A DNA stretch of 55,001 nucleotides from Chitinophagales bacterium. GTDB lineage: Bacteria > Bacteroidota > Bacteroidia > Chitinophagales > UBA10324. The notes under the pieces are model-generated. The model saw nothing but the letters and a program-made list of their open reading frames with translations, had not been told where the DNA came from and did not search any database. The DNA is taken from NCBI GenBank assembly GCA_019694975.1, contig JAIBAY010000013.1, forward strand, positions 1-55,001. Direction: 5' to 3'. Of this stretch, positions 1 through 8,165 are shown piece by piece (the first letter of the stretch is position 1; each line of letters opens with the position of its first letter). Position numbers and translations under genes: made by a program.

Positions 1-105
1 AAACGCATTCTCAAACTTGCCGTTAGAATCGAAAAACGACCCTGGATGGAGGGATTACTGAAATTAGTCCGTGATGTGGGAATGCCGTTATCTCTTAAAA
101 CTTAA
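1..105 (+). CDS. IS1380-family transposase, C-terminal fragment (left copy)
   Basis: The frame opening at base 1 encodes the last 34 residues of a transposase and stops at 103-105. It ends RPWMEGLLKLVRDVGMPL followed by SLKT. The longer right-hand copy shows the upstream residues CFAVGGWIVKQGSKRILKLA, a block typical of the C-terminus of IS1380 DDE transposases. The catalytic domain lies outside the window. Two substitutions separate the copies at DNA level, one giving Arg here against Ser in the other copy. Confidence 0.75.
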   Translation, partial: KRILKLAVRIEKRPWMEGLLKLVRDVGMPLSLKT

Positions 106-126
106 TTCCTACTGCAAAATCCGGGT
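1..126 (+). mobile_element. IS1380-family insertion sequence, 3' end (left copy, truncated by window edge)
   Basis: These bases are repeated in inverted orientation at 54775-54900 with only two mismatches (positions 27 and 30). Similarity stops just after a CCGGG motif, which is followed by TTAA here (125-128), so the element boundary is near 125-127. The copy starts outside the window. Its coding part ends at 105, leaving about 20 bases of untranslated end. IS1380 elements are known to insert at short targets, often TTAA-like; that TTAA is the target here is inference. Confidence 0.8.
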
Positions 127-339
127 TAAACAAATCTAATCGGTTCTGCTTTCGGAGTCAAAAACAATGTTGTTTTGCAATACATGCTATGTGTGAGAAA
201 CTATGGAGCAGGCTGCCAGATTCAAGGCAATCCATTGTTATTGCCGGTGTATGCATTCAATTTTCCGGCAGGAAGTAATGTTGCCGGATATGGAAATGAT
301 ATGCTGCATGTAATTGTTTGTGAAAAGGCCGCAACCTAT

Positions 340-1359
340 TCAGGTAAAGGAAACCGGCAGGTTTTCCGGTTGATAGTTCTTCACTTTCCTTTTTCTTTCT
401 TCCACCGACGGATCAATCATCGTTTCTGTCTCCACGGGTCTTACATATCCGGGAAATAATGAAAACAATCCTTTGTTGGAATTATAAAGCTGTCCCTGCG
501 GATCCGGTTTTACATCCCTGCTGATCAGTTCCTCATCAAAATAAAGTCCTGCAGCTTTTGCTTTCTGTATCATCCAGTCCAAAGTAATATCTGAAAGGCC
601 TTCATCTGCATAGCCGCCGCCCACATTGGAATGTACACCGGCAAACCAGCGTTGCTCCAGCACTTGCTGAATGTTCAACTCTTTTACTTTGGCGCTTTGT
701 TGCCACAAGGTGGGTTTAAAAGTGCTGCGCCGTTCATCCAGTGCCAGCGCCTGGTAGGCATAGTCAACCGTACTGCTGAGCGTAGTATCATGAAACTGAA
801 ACTTCCTCAGGTTGCGCATCTGAAACCAGCGGAGCGGCAATCCCAATGAACCTACCGTATCCCATACGCCGATAAACTTGATATGTGGCATGGGAAGAAA
901 GCTGTTGGATGTCTTAAACTTCACGGCAGCAGGGTCATCAGGCCCCACTGCATGATTACGGTATAAAGCATATGCATCGGCAATTAGATCAAGGTCGTTT
1001 TTGCGGATGATGCCTGCCTTGCGGATCAGTCCTGCCAGGCTGCGTGCCGTATAGGCTCCCCTGCTGAATCCAAACACAAAAATCTCATCGCCCGCTTCAT
1101 AGTTCCAGCAGATAAATTTGTACACGTCCTGGATATTCGTGTCAATGCCTTTGCCTGTTGCTCCGCTGATAGACCGGGCAAAAAAATTCCCTTCCGCGCC
1201 AATCCCTGCATCATAGTATCGAAGCTGAGCTACACCGTTATCATCACGTTGCAACACATAGTCAAAGAGCTTCTGCACATTGGTACGTATCTTTTTTCCC
1301 TTCACCGTGGCATTGGGCCTGTTCCAGGTGCCGTCACTGCATGTTACAATTCTCTTCAT
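340..1359 (-). CDS. DUF2235 (Tle1-like) alpha/beta hydrolase
   Basis: A 339-residue protein of the DUF2235 family, the catalytic domain found in Tle1-type phospholipase effectors of type VI secretion. It begins with the family hallmark CSDGTWN (residues 7-13). The nucleophile motif GFSRGAY centres on Ser99, with likely triad partners Asp167 (VWDTVGS) and His243 (GVHSNVGGGY). The frame could start at 1452, but the extra 31 residues precede the conserved start MKRIVTCSDGTWN, so 1359 is preferred. There is no signal peptide or membrane segment, so it is cytosolic or exported by a dedicated machine. A GH19-like hydrolase lies upstream in the same direction. Substrate is unknown; lipase or esterase activity is inferred from the family. 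Confidence 0.85.
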   Translation of the reverse strand: MKRIVTCSDGTWNRPNATVKGKKIRTNVQKLFDYVLQRDDNGVAQLRYYDAGIGAEGNFFARSISGATGKGIDTNIQDVYKFICWNYEAGDEIFVFGFSRGAYTARSLAGLIRKAGIIRKNDLDLIADAYALYRNHAVGPDDPAAVKFKTSNSFLPMPHIKFIGVWDTVGSLGLPLRWFQMRNLRKFQFHDTTLSSTVDYAYQALALDERRSTFKPTLWQQSAKVKELNIQQVLEQRWFAGVHSNVGGGYADEGLSDITLDWMIQKAKAAGLYFDEELISRDVKPDPQGQLYNSNKGLFSLFPGYVRPVETETMIDPSVEERKRKVKNYQPENLPVSFT

Positions 1360-1659
1360 CAGCAATCGAAGTTGTTTTTCAGTAGCAACCATCCCGGTTT
1401 TCACGGATTCATCAATCAACAGCTCTTTCAACCGGTTGCGGGTAAAATACAATGGCCATCATACAATTTGGTAAACCTGTGTGATGTATTCGCGACTGGC
1501 CGTTGCAGATTGCCGGTCGTTTCATGCCGGCATCTCCACCATCAGGAGAAGCGTTCTATTCAATTCCCGTCATTGCGAAGAGAAGCTTGCAATAGCGGAT
1601 TACTTGCGCATTCCATGCTACATAAAAAACATGAAGCACAAGCTATAGCCCGGCACTAT

Positions 1660-2343
1660 TCAAATCTTCAGCAAGGCGCTCATTTTTTTAAACAGGGCGA
1701 TACGTTCCTCCAGGCCGTTAACACCACCGTTAATTTTGCGGGTAATTGCTTCATTGGGCTTGCAGGTGTAATCGTACCATTTTTTCACTTTGTCAAATCT
1801 CCGGATGGTTACATTCTGATCCGGAGGCAGGCAAAGCCGATTCAGGTCTTTTGAAGCCCAGTATATCATGGCGGAGAGCGTCGCCCATTTCGGTATGCTC
1901 AGCAGCCCGGGGTTTTTTACGGCACCATCGCCTTTAAACAAAGCGGCTTCCGCCGGCGTCAGGAAATCCAGTTTCAGCAAGGCCTCATTGGCGAGATGAT
2001 GATTGGTGCGGCCGGTGGTTTGCAAAGCGCCATGTCCTTTAAACTTTACGCCATCACCTTTATAAAGATTCCCCAGATCTTTGCGGCCTTCATATTTCTC
2101 ACCACTGGCATATTCTTCAAAAGCATTAAACTGATCGCATTCATGACCTACCTGTGAAAAAAAATAAGCAACCTCCAGCGGTGCATCAATGCCGAAGTAA
2201 TCAGCAAAGTTGTTGTAGCATTCAACAAAGCCATTCAGGTTCTCCATTTTTTTAACCTTGCCGATTTTGGGATTTACTTTTGGAAATACCGTCTGCACAG
2301 CGGCGGGATCTAACTGTATTTTTGCTATGTATGAAGTCGTCAT
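1660..2343 (-). CDS. GH19-family chitinase/endolysin-like glycoside hydrolase
   Basis: A 227-residue protein resembling GH19 chitinases and phage or bacteriocin lysozymes that cleave beta-1,4-linked GlcNAc polymers or peptidoglycan. The first catalytic Glu is in GHECDQF (Glu68) and a second acidic site lies in EEYASGEKYEGR (Glu76/77). The family block GDGVKFKGHGALQTTGR follows. An upstream in-frame ATG at 2388 would add 15 residues, but MTTSYIAKIQ at 2343 is the more natural start. No signal peptide is visible, unlike secreted chitinases, which fits an endolysin or effector-like role. It lies 300 bp upstream of the DUF2235 gene on the same strand; the two may be co-transcribed. Substrate assignment is inference. 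Confidence 0.8.
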   Translation of the reverse strand: MTTSYIAKIQLDPAAVQTVFPKVNPKIGKVKKMENLNGFVECYNNFADYFGIDAPLEVAYFFSQVGHECDQFNAFEEYASGEKYEGRKDLGNLYKGDGVKFKGHGALQTTGRTNHHLANEALLKLDFLTPAEAALFKGDGAVKNPGLLSIPKWATLSAMIYWASKDLNRLCLPPDQNVTIRRFDKVKKWYDYTCKPNEAITRKINGGVNGLEERIALFKKMSALLKI

Positions 2344-2527
2344 CAGCTTAAATTTTATCGTTTGTTCAAATATAATTGTTTTTGGCATCCTGCCTGCCTG
2401 TTATTAAACCGGAGTGCGGCAAGCGCTAATAAGCAGCCGTTCCTGATACTTCCATAATAAAGAATGCCCGCCCGTAAGATGGTATTACGTTAGGGCATGG
2501 TATCCTTTGCTGCAATGAACGACGATC

Positions 2528-2842
2528 CTATTTCTCTTCGTCCTTTTTGGAAGTAAAAATGCCAGACAGTTTTTCCTTTACATCTGCCATGATGCCTTCC
2601 GTTTTTTCACGTACCTCCTCCATCACAACTTCTGCCTTGTCGCGCAATTCACCGGCCATGGAATTCATTTTCGTCTTCATGCCTTCTGTCAGTGTTCCGC
2701 CATTCACCAGGTTATCAATCTGGTCTTTAAAGGTGTCAGGTAAACGATCTTTTACATAAGCAGAAACCGTTTCAATGGATTTCCGGGCCTGCTCTTCGGT
2801 GATGCCGGCGGCAGTGGTTACTTTTTTAATCAGCTCATCCAT
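2528..2842 (-). CDS. small helical protein of unknown function
   Basis: A 104-residue, highly charged, almost entirely helical protein starting MDELIKKVTTAAGITEEQAR. The first half resembles small helical stress-related proteins with an ITEEQARK(S) helix and a DQIDNLVNGG turn. The second half is an amphipathic heptad-like segment (roughly residues 60-95) ending in a lysine- and glutamate-rich tail. No signal peptide or membrane segment. The frame extends to 2911, but those extra residues are not protein-like and 2842 is the likely start. It sits alone upstream of the GH19 gene, with a 184 bp gap. Function is not recognised. Confidence 0.7.
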   Translation of the reverse strand: MDELIKKVTTAAGITEEQARKSIETVSAYVKDRLPDTFKDQIDNLVNGGTLTEGMKTKMNSMAGELRDKAEVVMEEVREKTEGIMADVKEKLSGIFTSKKDEEK

Positions 2843-3042
2843 AATGTTTTTTTTAACGAAGTTAAAATTAGTGTATTGTAACCTTATTATTGATGACATG
2901 CTAAAATTCATCTACGCTGTGATTGGTGCAGCAATGCAATATTTGCTTACCCTGCTTGTCAGCATTTAAGGCTGAAACATTAACTACCGGACTTATCTTA
3001 TTACTGCATAGATCGCATGGAATGAGTAACACCTGATGCTGT

Positions 3043-3654
3043 TCAAAACCGGATTCTTCTCCTTTCATACGGGGCATATCGGTTAAAGAAGACATTGAAG
3101 CCTACACCGGCAGCCACCCTGATCTCATCAAGATGAAAGCTTTCCGGTGATTCAGGAAAATAGGTGCCATGTACATAGCCTATGCTCCCATAAATATGCA
3201 GGTTATTGAAAAGGTAATATGCGAGTCCGCCGTTTATGGCAATGATCGGTTCCACGCCGGTCTCTACAGGAATAGCGGTATTGCCTGATGATAATCCCGG
3301 AAAGGCAAGGCCGGGCTGCAGCGACAGGTATGTATCCCATCGTTTATATGGAAAGTGATAAGCGGCACCAATGAGTATGCTGCTGTTTTTCTGCAATTGT
3401 CCTTCAAAATTATAGTCAGGCATAAACAGGAAACCATCAATTTTTACAGATACTCTGCGCTCCATAAAATATTCCACGCTGCCATTAAGATAGATATCCT
3501 GCACCGGATGGCTGACGAATATACCGCCTGCACCGCCTACACCGCAGGAGAACATGTCGCGTTGTATAAAGGACTTCTTCTTCTTCCCTTGTGCAGCAAT
3601 GCACAATGGCAAAAAAAGCAGCCATAGCACAATTACCACTGAATTTTTTTCCAT
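3043..3654 (-). CDS. outer-membrane beta-barrel protein
   Basis: A 203-residue exported protein. Residues 1-21 form a signal peptide ending in AAQ. The rest alternates short amphipathic strands and Gly/Tyr/Asn turns and closes on an aromatic C-terminal Phe, as in small 8-strand outer-membrane barrels of the OmpW/OmpX kind in Bacteroidota. Its start overlaps the end of the upstream beta-barrel gene by 22 bp, so the two are co-transcribed and probably translationally coupled. No ligand or enzymatic motif is visible; role unknown. Confidence 0.7.
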   Translation of the reverse strand: MEKNSVVIVLWLLFLPLCIAAQGKKKKSFIQRDMFSCGVGGAGGIFVSHPVQDIYLNGSVEYFMERRVSVKIDGFLFMPDYNFEGQLQKNSSILIGAAYHFPYKRWDTYLSLQPGLAFPGLSSGNTAIPVETGVEPIIAINGGLAYYLFNNLHIYGSIGYVHGTYFPESPESFHLDEIRVAAGVGFNVFFNRYAPYERRRIRF

Positions 3655-4295
3655 AGATCGAGCATCTTGTAATTCATGCTGATGGTGATCATGAATTGAC
3701 CATCCACACCATTGGCACCTGTAGTGTATGTCGTTTGATCTCCTGAGCTTATCGTTTCAATCTTCGGACCGAAGTGCATCATATATGAGGTACTCACGGT
3801 AATATCGGATCGCCACGAAACATTGATGTGCATGCCCATTCCCGCATGTGCCGCGAAATTCCAGCGGCTGGCAGCATTGCTCTTATCAATTGTTTCATGC
3901 ACTTGTTCAAAGTCCGCGTCGGGCCCGGCAAAAAATATCGGTTGCACCCTGCGCAGTTTATGCTGCGTACAAAGAATGAAGGAACCGCCGATGTGCGCAT
4001 TGCCTTTAATGGCATTGTCGCCGTACCTGCCTTTCAGGTATTCGCCGTAAAATTCAGTGTTGTAATGATAACCCAGCTGCACCCTGCTGCTCAGCCCAAA
4101 TCCCTGCGAACCGTTCAATCCGTCAGGACTGCCGGCAAAGGCAAACGGAACGCGCACGCCTAATGAAAAAATGCCGCCATTGGTATATTTTACTTTCAAA
4201 GGTTTTTGCGCAGCCGCCTGAAATGGCAGCCACAGCAATAAAAGCAGCAGCGCCGCAATCTGCGATGCAAAGGATGTATGATGATGGATCTTCAA
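3633..4295 (-). CDS. outer-membrane beta-barrel protein (TTG start proposed)
   Basis: Read from a TTG at 4295 this is a 220-residue protein with a clean signal peptide: KIHHHTSF, then a long Leu-rich core, then FQAAAQ. The mature part looks like a beta-barrel with repeated amphipathic strands and a signature-free interior. The open frame runs up to 4499, but the extra 68 residues are not protein-like, would bury the signal peptide and would overlap the divergent gene. It overlaps the downstream barrel gene, and both probably form a two-gene operon. Role unknown. Confidence 0.65.
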   Translation of the reverse strand: MKIHHHTSFASQIAALLLLLLWLPFQAAAQKPLKVKYTNGGIFSLGVRVPFAFAGSPDGLNGSQGFGLSSRVQLGYHYNTEFYGEYLKGRYGDNAIKGNAHIGGSFILCTQHKLRRVQPIFFAGPDADFEQVHETIDKSNAASRWNFAAHAGMGMHINVSWRSDITVSTSYMMHFGPKIETISSGDQTTYTTGANGVDGQFMITISMNYKMLDLWKKIQW

Positions 4296-4516
4296 AGTAA
4301 TTTCAACTTCACGAAAACTAACAAAAAGAAATGGAATGCGAAAAATGCCGGATACCGCATGCACACCGGTATCCTTATGGTAAGCTGGTTGTATGAACCA
4401 TAATAATTTTTCAGTCATGCAGCCGGTTGGAGAAGGCCGGCTCTTTACTTTCAAGTGTATTTTAGCTTTCTTTGAGCAACTGCAATCTGATATTTTCACT
4501 GTTGAATGCGCCTGGC

Positions 4517-5224
4517 ATGGTAAAGTTTGGAAATCTGATTTTTCACAACCGTAACTTTTTGTTTCCGGTTTTCTACGTCATGCTCTTTATCCCATCGCCG
4601 CCGCTATTCCATAACTATGTTACCGCCAGTATTACGGGCCTGCTCATTGCCATGGCGGGAGAAGGTTTGCGCGGGCTGACCATCGGACTCGTTTACATCA
4701 TTCGCGCTGGCAGGCAACGGCGTATCTATGCAGAAGGATTATTTACCTCCGGATTGTATGCGCATTGCCGTAACCCATTGTACATTGGCAATATCATGAT
4801 TTTGCTGGGACTTGGTGTGGTTGCCAACTCGCTGCTTTTCCTCCTGATCTTTGTCCCGCTCTTTACTTTTCTTTACCAGTCAATCGTGCTGGCGGAAGAA
4901 GATTTCCTAATGGGGAAATTCGGGGAGGCCTATACAGCGTACTGTAAGAGCGCCAACCGCTGGTTTCCGAAAATGCAAGGCCTGCTGACCACAATCACCG
5001 AAATGGATTTTAAGTGGAAAAGGGTCTTTATTGAAGAATACAATTCAACCTACATCTGGCTGACAGGAGCTGTTTTACTGATCATGAAAAATTATTTTCA
5101 GCAGGAAGGCAGTGATGCCTTTGCAGGAAGCCTGCCGTATTTCATTGCTGTACTGTTGTTATTGCTGCTGTGTTATTTGCTGATCCGTTATCTTAAAAAG
5201 TCAGGAACCTGGAAGGGAGATTAG
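4517..5224 (+). CDS. isoprenylcysteine/phospholipid methyltransferase-like membrane protein
   Basis: A 235-residue polytopic membrane protein with several hydrophobic segments. The central block, GLYAHCRNPLYIGNIMILLG then a second helix and EEDFLMGKFGEAYTAYC, is the SAM-binding signature of the ICMT/PEMT methyltransferase family (RNPxY, then E-E-xx-L...FG..Y..Y). Bacterial members methylate small lipophilic substrates or remain uncharacterised. The open frame begins at 4472; 4517 (MVKFGNLIF) avoids overlap with the divergent barrel gene region. It is divergent from the barrel operon and stands alone. Substrate unknown. Confidence 0.8.
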   Translation: MVKFGNLIFHNRNFLFPVFYVMLFIPSPPLFHNYVTASITGLLIAMAGEGLRGLTIGLVYIIRAGRQRRIYAEGLFTSGLYAHCRNPLYIGNIMILLGLGVVANSLLFLLIFVPLFTFLYQSIVLAEEDFLMGKFGEAYTAYCKSANRWFPKMQGLLTTITEMDFKWKRVFIEEYNSTYIWLTGAVLLIMKNYFQQEGSDAFAGSLPYFIAVLLLLLLCYLLIRYLKKSGTWKGD

Positions 5225-5476
5225 AAGCGATCTCAAAATAACTGGAGTCATCCTGGATATGATTCAGGATCACTTCAATTCATTGACAGATGCGGAAATA
5301 AATCCGGCATGACCGCATTGATTGCCTGTTTTGAGACAACTTCTGACACAGTGACACATTCCGGTGAAACAGTATTCAACATCCGGCCTGTTGCATGGCA
5401 TACGAGGTCCACTGCCATGCTAAAGTTTGACAAGCCTGTGACGCCTGTCATTTACATTAGTTCCGCTTCCACCCGT

Positions 5477-5484
5477 TACCTTTG
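5477..5484 (+). promoter_or_regulatory. Bacteroidota -7 promoter element
   Basis: TACCTTTG matches the TAnnTTTG consensus. The implied transcription start is about 17 bases before the ATG at 5506. No good TTTG -33 element is found at the expected spacing, so confidence is limited. Confidence 0.4.
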
Positions 5485-5505
5485 CGCCGTTCAAAAAAAC
5501 TACCC

Positions 5506-6630
5506 ATGAAAAATTTCTGGTACCTGCTCTTATTGACTGCTGTTTTTGGAGGGATCAACGGATGCGGTAATCCTGCCGGCCAATCGGCCGGTAATGCGGA
5601 TTCGGCTTCCGTGCAAAAATTTGATTCAACAAAGGCCGTACTGTTCCCTGGTGAAAGCCATTTGAAAAATGTGCGGCAACTGACGTTTGGCGGTGATAAT
5701 GCGGAAGCATACTGGAGTTTTGATGGCAAGCATATCGTGTTTCAGCGAACCGATCATCAGCAGGTTATGTGCGATCAGATATTTGTGGGGAGCCTGCCTG
5801 CAGACAGCACACAAAAATTTGATTTCAGCATGATCAGCAGTGGGAAGGGCCGAACTACCTGCAGCTATTTTTTGCCGGGCGATTCACTGGTGTTGTATGC
5901 TTCTACACATTTTACGCAGGATACCTGTCCGCCGGTGCCCGACCGCGGGAAGATTAAAAAATACGTATGGCCGTTGTATAAATCTTTTGAGATCTGTATT
6001 GCAGGGTTGGATGGTAAGATCAGGAAACAGCTCACGAGCAATAAATTTTATGATGCGGAAGCCACCATTTCACCATTGGGCGACAGGATCATCTTTACTT
6101 CCACCCGTGACGGTGACCTCGATTTGTATACCATGAACCTGGACGGAAGCGGTGTAAAGCGTATCACGAAGGAACTTGGCTATGATGGTGGCGCATGGTT
6201 TTCACCGGATGGAAAAAAGATTGTATGGCGTGCATCAAGGCCATTAACAGCAGATGAAATCAGTGAATATAAAGACCTGCTGAAGCAAGACATGGTGGCC
6301 CCGACAAAAATGGAAGTGTTCACTGCCGATGCTGATGGCAGCAACGTACATCAGGTTACCAGCATGCCGGGTGCCAACTGGGCGCCGGTGTTTACGCCGG
6401 ATGGCAAGCGAATATTGTTCGCATCCAACTATGAGTATCCGCGCGGATTTCCTTTTAACCTGTATCTCATCAACCTCGATGGAAGCGGGTTGGAAAAAGT
6501 GACCCATTCAAATATGTTTGATGCCTTCGCCATGTTCTCGCCTGATGGAAAGAAGCTTGTTTTCTGCTCGAACAGAAATAATGGAGGCACACATGATACG
6601 AATGTGTTTGTTGCAGATTGGGTGGAGTAG
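5506..6630 (+). CDS. TolB/PD40-type beta-propeller lipoprotein
   Basis: A 374-residue lipoprotein. The signal peptide ends in a lipobox around GGINGCG, so Cys is expected to be lipidated in the periplasm or outer membrane. The mature protein is built of repeated WD40-like PD40 blades: AYWSFDGKHIVFQR, ATISPLGDRIIFTS, AWFSPDGKKIVWR, PVFTPDGKRILFAS and AMFSPDGKKLVFCS. This is the architecture of TolB-like propellers and of propeller domains attached to peptidases. No catalytic domain follows the propeller, so it is likely a binding or scaffold protein. The frame opens at 5482, but the signal peptide defines 5506 as the start. Confidence 0.85.
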   Translation: MKNFWYLLLLTAVFGGINGCGNPAGQSAGNADSASVQKFDSTKAVLFPGESHLKNVRQLTFGGDNAEAYWSFDGKHIVFQRTDHQQVMCDQIFVGSLPADSTQKFDFSMISSGKGRTTCSYFLPGDSLVLYASTHFTQDTCPPVPDRGKIKKYVWPLYKSFEICIAGLDGKIRKQLTSNKFYDAEATISPLGDRIIFTSTRDGDLDLYTMNLDGSGVKRITKELGYDGGAWFSPDGKKIVWRASRPLTADEISEYKDLLKQDMVAPTKMEVFTADADGSNVHQVTSMPGANWAPVFTPDGKRILFASNYEYPRGFPFNLYLINLDGSGLEKVTHSNMFDAFAMFSPDGKKLVFCSNRNNGGTHDTNVFVADWVE

Positions 6631-6665
6631 CCGTGTCATGAATGCCATCGTGCATCACGCCGGGA

Positions 6666-7445
6666 TTAACGGTCTTTAAATTCCGGCTTCCTTTTTTCCA
6701 TGAAGGCAAGCATGCCTTCTTTCTGATCTGCCGAAGCAAAGCAGAGATAGAAATTTTTCCTTTCCAGCAACAGGCCTTCATCCAAAGTGGTGTTGAATGC
6801 CTGCAGCACGGCATCTTTAGCAAGCTGTAAAGCAATGGTCGAATGTTCGGCCACCAGCCTTGCCATTTTGAAAGCTTCCTGCAGGAATAATTCAACAGGC
6901 ACCACCTTATTGATCAATCCGGCGCGCAGCGCTTCATCTGCCGTCAGCGAACGGCCCGTGAGTATAAGTTCCATGGCCAGCGCCTTGCCGGCAACCCTCG
7001 TAAGTCTTTGTGTGCCACCGGCGCCCGGCATCACACCGAGTTTTATTTCCGGTTGTCCGATCATGGTGGTTTCGCTGGCAACAATCATGTCACAGTGCAT
7101 CATCAGTTCACAGCCACCGCCCAGCGCGAAACCGGAAACTGCGGCAATAAGCGGCTTTCTTGTTTTCTTCACCTGCTCCCAGGTACTGAACTGGTCAAGT
7201 TTGAAAAGTTCTATGGCAGAAGCAGTGGCCATCTCTTTGATGTCGGCACCGGCGGCAAAGGCACGCTCATTGCCGGTGATGATGATGACACGAACATCGT
7301 CATCTTCATCCAGCTGCTGCAGAGCTTCTTTCAGTTCGGTCATCAGCTTTCTGTTCAAAGCATTCAGTTCTTTAGGCCTGTTGAGGCGGATCAGGGCAAT
7401 GTGCTTTTCCTCCTGCGGTTGTACGACGATGAATTCAAATGACAT
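6666..7445 (-). CDS. enoyl-CoA hydratase
   Basis: A 259-residue crotonase-fold enzyme that hydrates trans-2-enoyl-CoA to 3-hydroxyacyl-CoA in fatty-acid beta-oxidation. The oxyanion-hole motifs AFAAGADIKEM (62-72) and GGGCELMMHCD (109-119) are present. Both catalytic glutamates are conserved: Glu113, and Glu133 in PEIKLGVMPGAGGTQR. Length matches the family. It is the last gene of a four-gene operon with 15 bp between it and the ZIP transporter. The other operon members do not suggest beta-oxidation, so the clustering is probably not functional. No other beta-oxidation enzyme is nearby. Confidence 0.93.
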   Translation of the reverse strand: MSFEFIVVQPQEEKHIALIRLNRPKELNALNRKLMTELKEALQQLDEDDDVRVIIITGNERAFAAGADIKEMATASAIELFKLDQFSTWEQVKKTRKPLIAAVSGFALGGGCELMMHCDMIVASETTMIGQPEIKLGVMPGAGGTQRLTRVAGKALAMELILTGRSLTADEALRAGLINKVVPVELFLQEAFKMARLVAEHSTIALQLAKDAVLQAFNTTLDEGLLLERKNFYLCFASADQKEGMLAFMEKRKPEFKDR

Positions 7446-7460
7446 ATCAGTTGTAATGGA

Positions 7461-8165
7461 TTACATGGTGAGCAAAGCAATGCCCGCGCCCAGCAGGATT
7501 GCGGCAATTTTTTTGCGCCCGAACAGATGTTGCCCGGATTCAGATTCAAAAAGTATGGTGGTGGAGACATGGAGGAAGGAACCTACGGCCATGGCCACCA
7601 CAATTGAAAAGGCATGTGCATCAACGGTGCTGAACTGATTGGAGAGCAAGACGGCAGCCGGTGCCACGAGTGAAAATAAACCAACAAAGATCATCACGCT
7701 GATCTTCTTAAAATTGGAAAACAGGAGTACCGAAGCCAGAGCGAAGCCTTCCGGTATCTTATGGATGGCGATGCCATATAGTAAGGAGTGATGTTCCTGA
7801 TCCAGCATCTGATGATTAGACAGCGGAATGCCATCCAGCAGCGAATGTATTGTTAAGCCAACCACCAAGGCAAGCAGGTAAGTGTTGTTTTCAAGGTGTT
7901 CATGAAAGTGGCCGTGTTCTATGCCATGGGTAAGTTGCTCCAGGAAGATCTGGATAAAAAATCCGGCAAGCACATAGGCACCGGCATATTCATTATTGGC
8001 AAATACAACGGGAAACAGGTGAATGAGGGTGATGCTGAATAAAAACGCGCCACTGAAGCTTAATACCAGTTTATATTGCTCCCTGCTGTTTTTACGGAGC
8101 AACAGTGCAGCGCTGCCGCCAATCAGTGGCGCCGCGATCAGTATGATGAAACCGGTGATGTTCAT
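7461..8165 (-). CDS. ZIP-family divalent metal transporter
   Basis: A 234-residue, multi-helix inner-membrane protein of the ZIP family, which imports Zn2+, Fe2+ or related ions. The two intramembrane metal-site motifs are present as HSLLDGIPL and HKIPEGFAL, and a His-rich loop (HGIEHGHFHEHLE) lies before the first of them. ZIP members usually carry HNxxEG in the first site; here it is HSLLDG, so specificity could be altered. Its start overlaps the stop of the upstream PAP2 gene by 4 bp, indicating translational coupling. Substrate is not predictable from sequence. Confidence 0.88.
   Translation of the reverse strand: MNITGFIILIAAPLIGGSAALLLRKNSREQYKLVLSFSGAFLFSITLIHLFPVVFANNEYAGAYVLAGFFIQIFLEQLTHGIEHGHFHEHLENNTYLLALVVGLTIHSLLDGIPLSNHQMLDQEHHSLLYGIAIHKIPEGFALASVLLFSNFKKISVMIFVGLFSLVAPAAVLLSNQFSTVDAHAFSIVVAMAVGSFLHVSTTILFESESGQHLFGRKKIAAILLGAGIALLTM

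Noticed and set aside
175..459. 94-residue plus-strand frame beside the left IS copy
   Set aside because: No motif, and it overlaps the end of the DUF2235 gene.
1249..1854. 201-residue plus-strand frame across the DUF2235/GH19 boundary
   Set aside because: It is antisense to two clear genes and has no recognisable domain.
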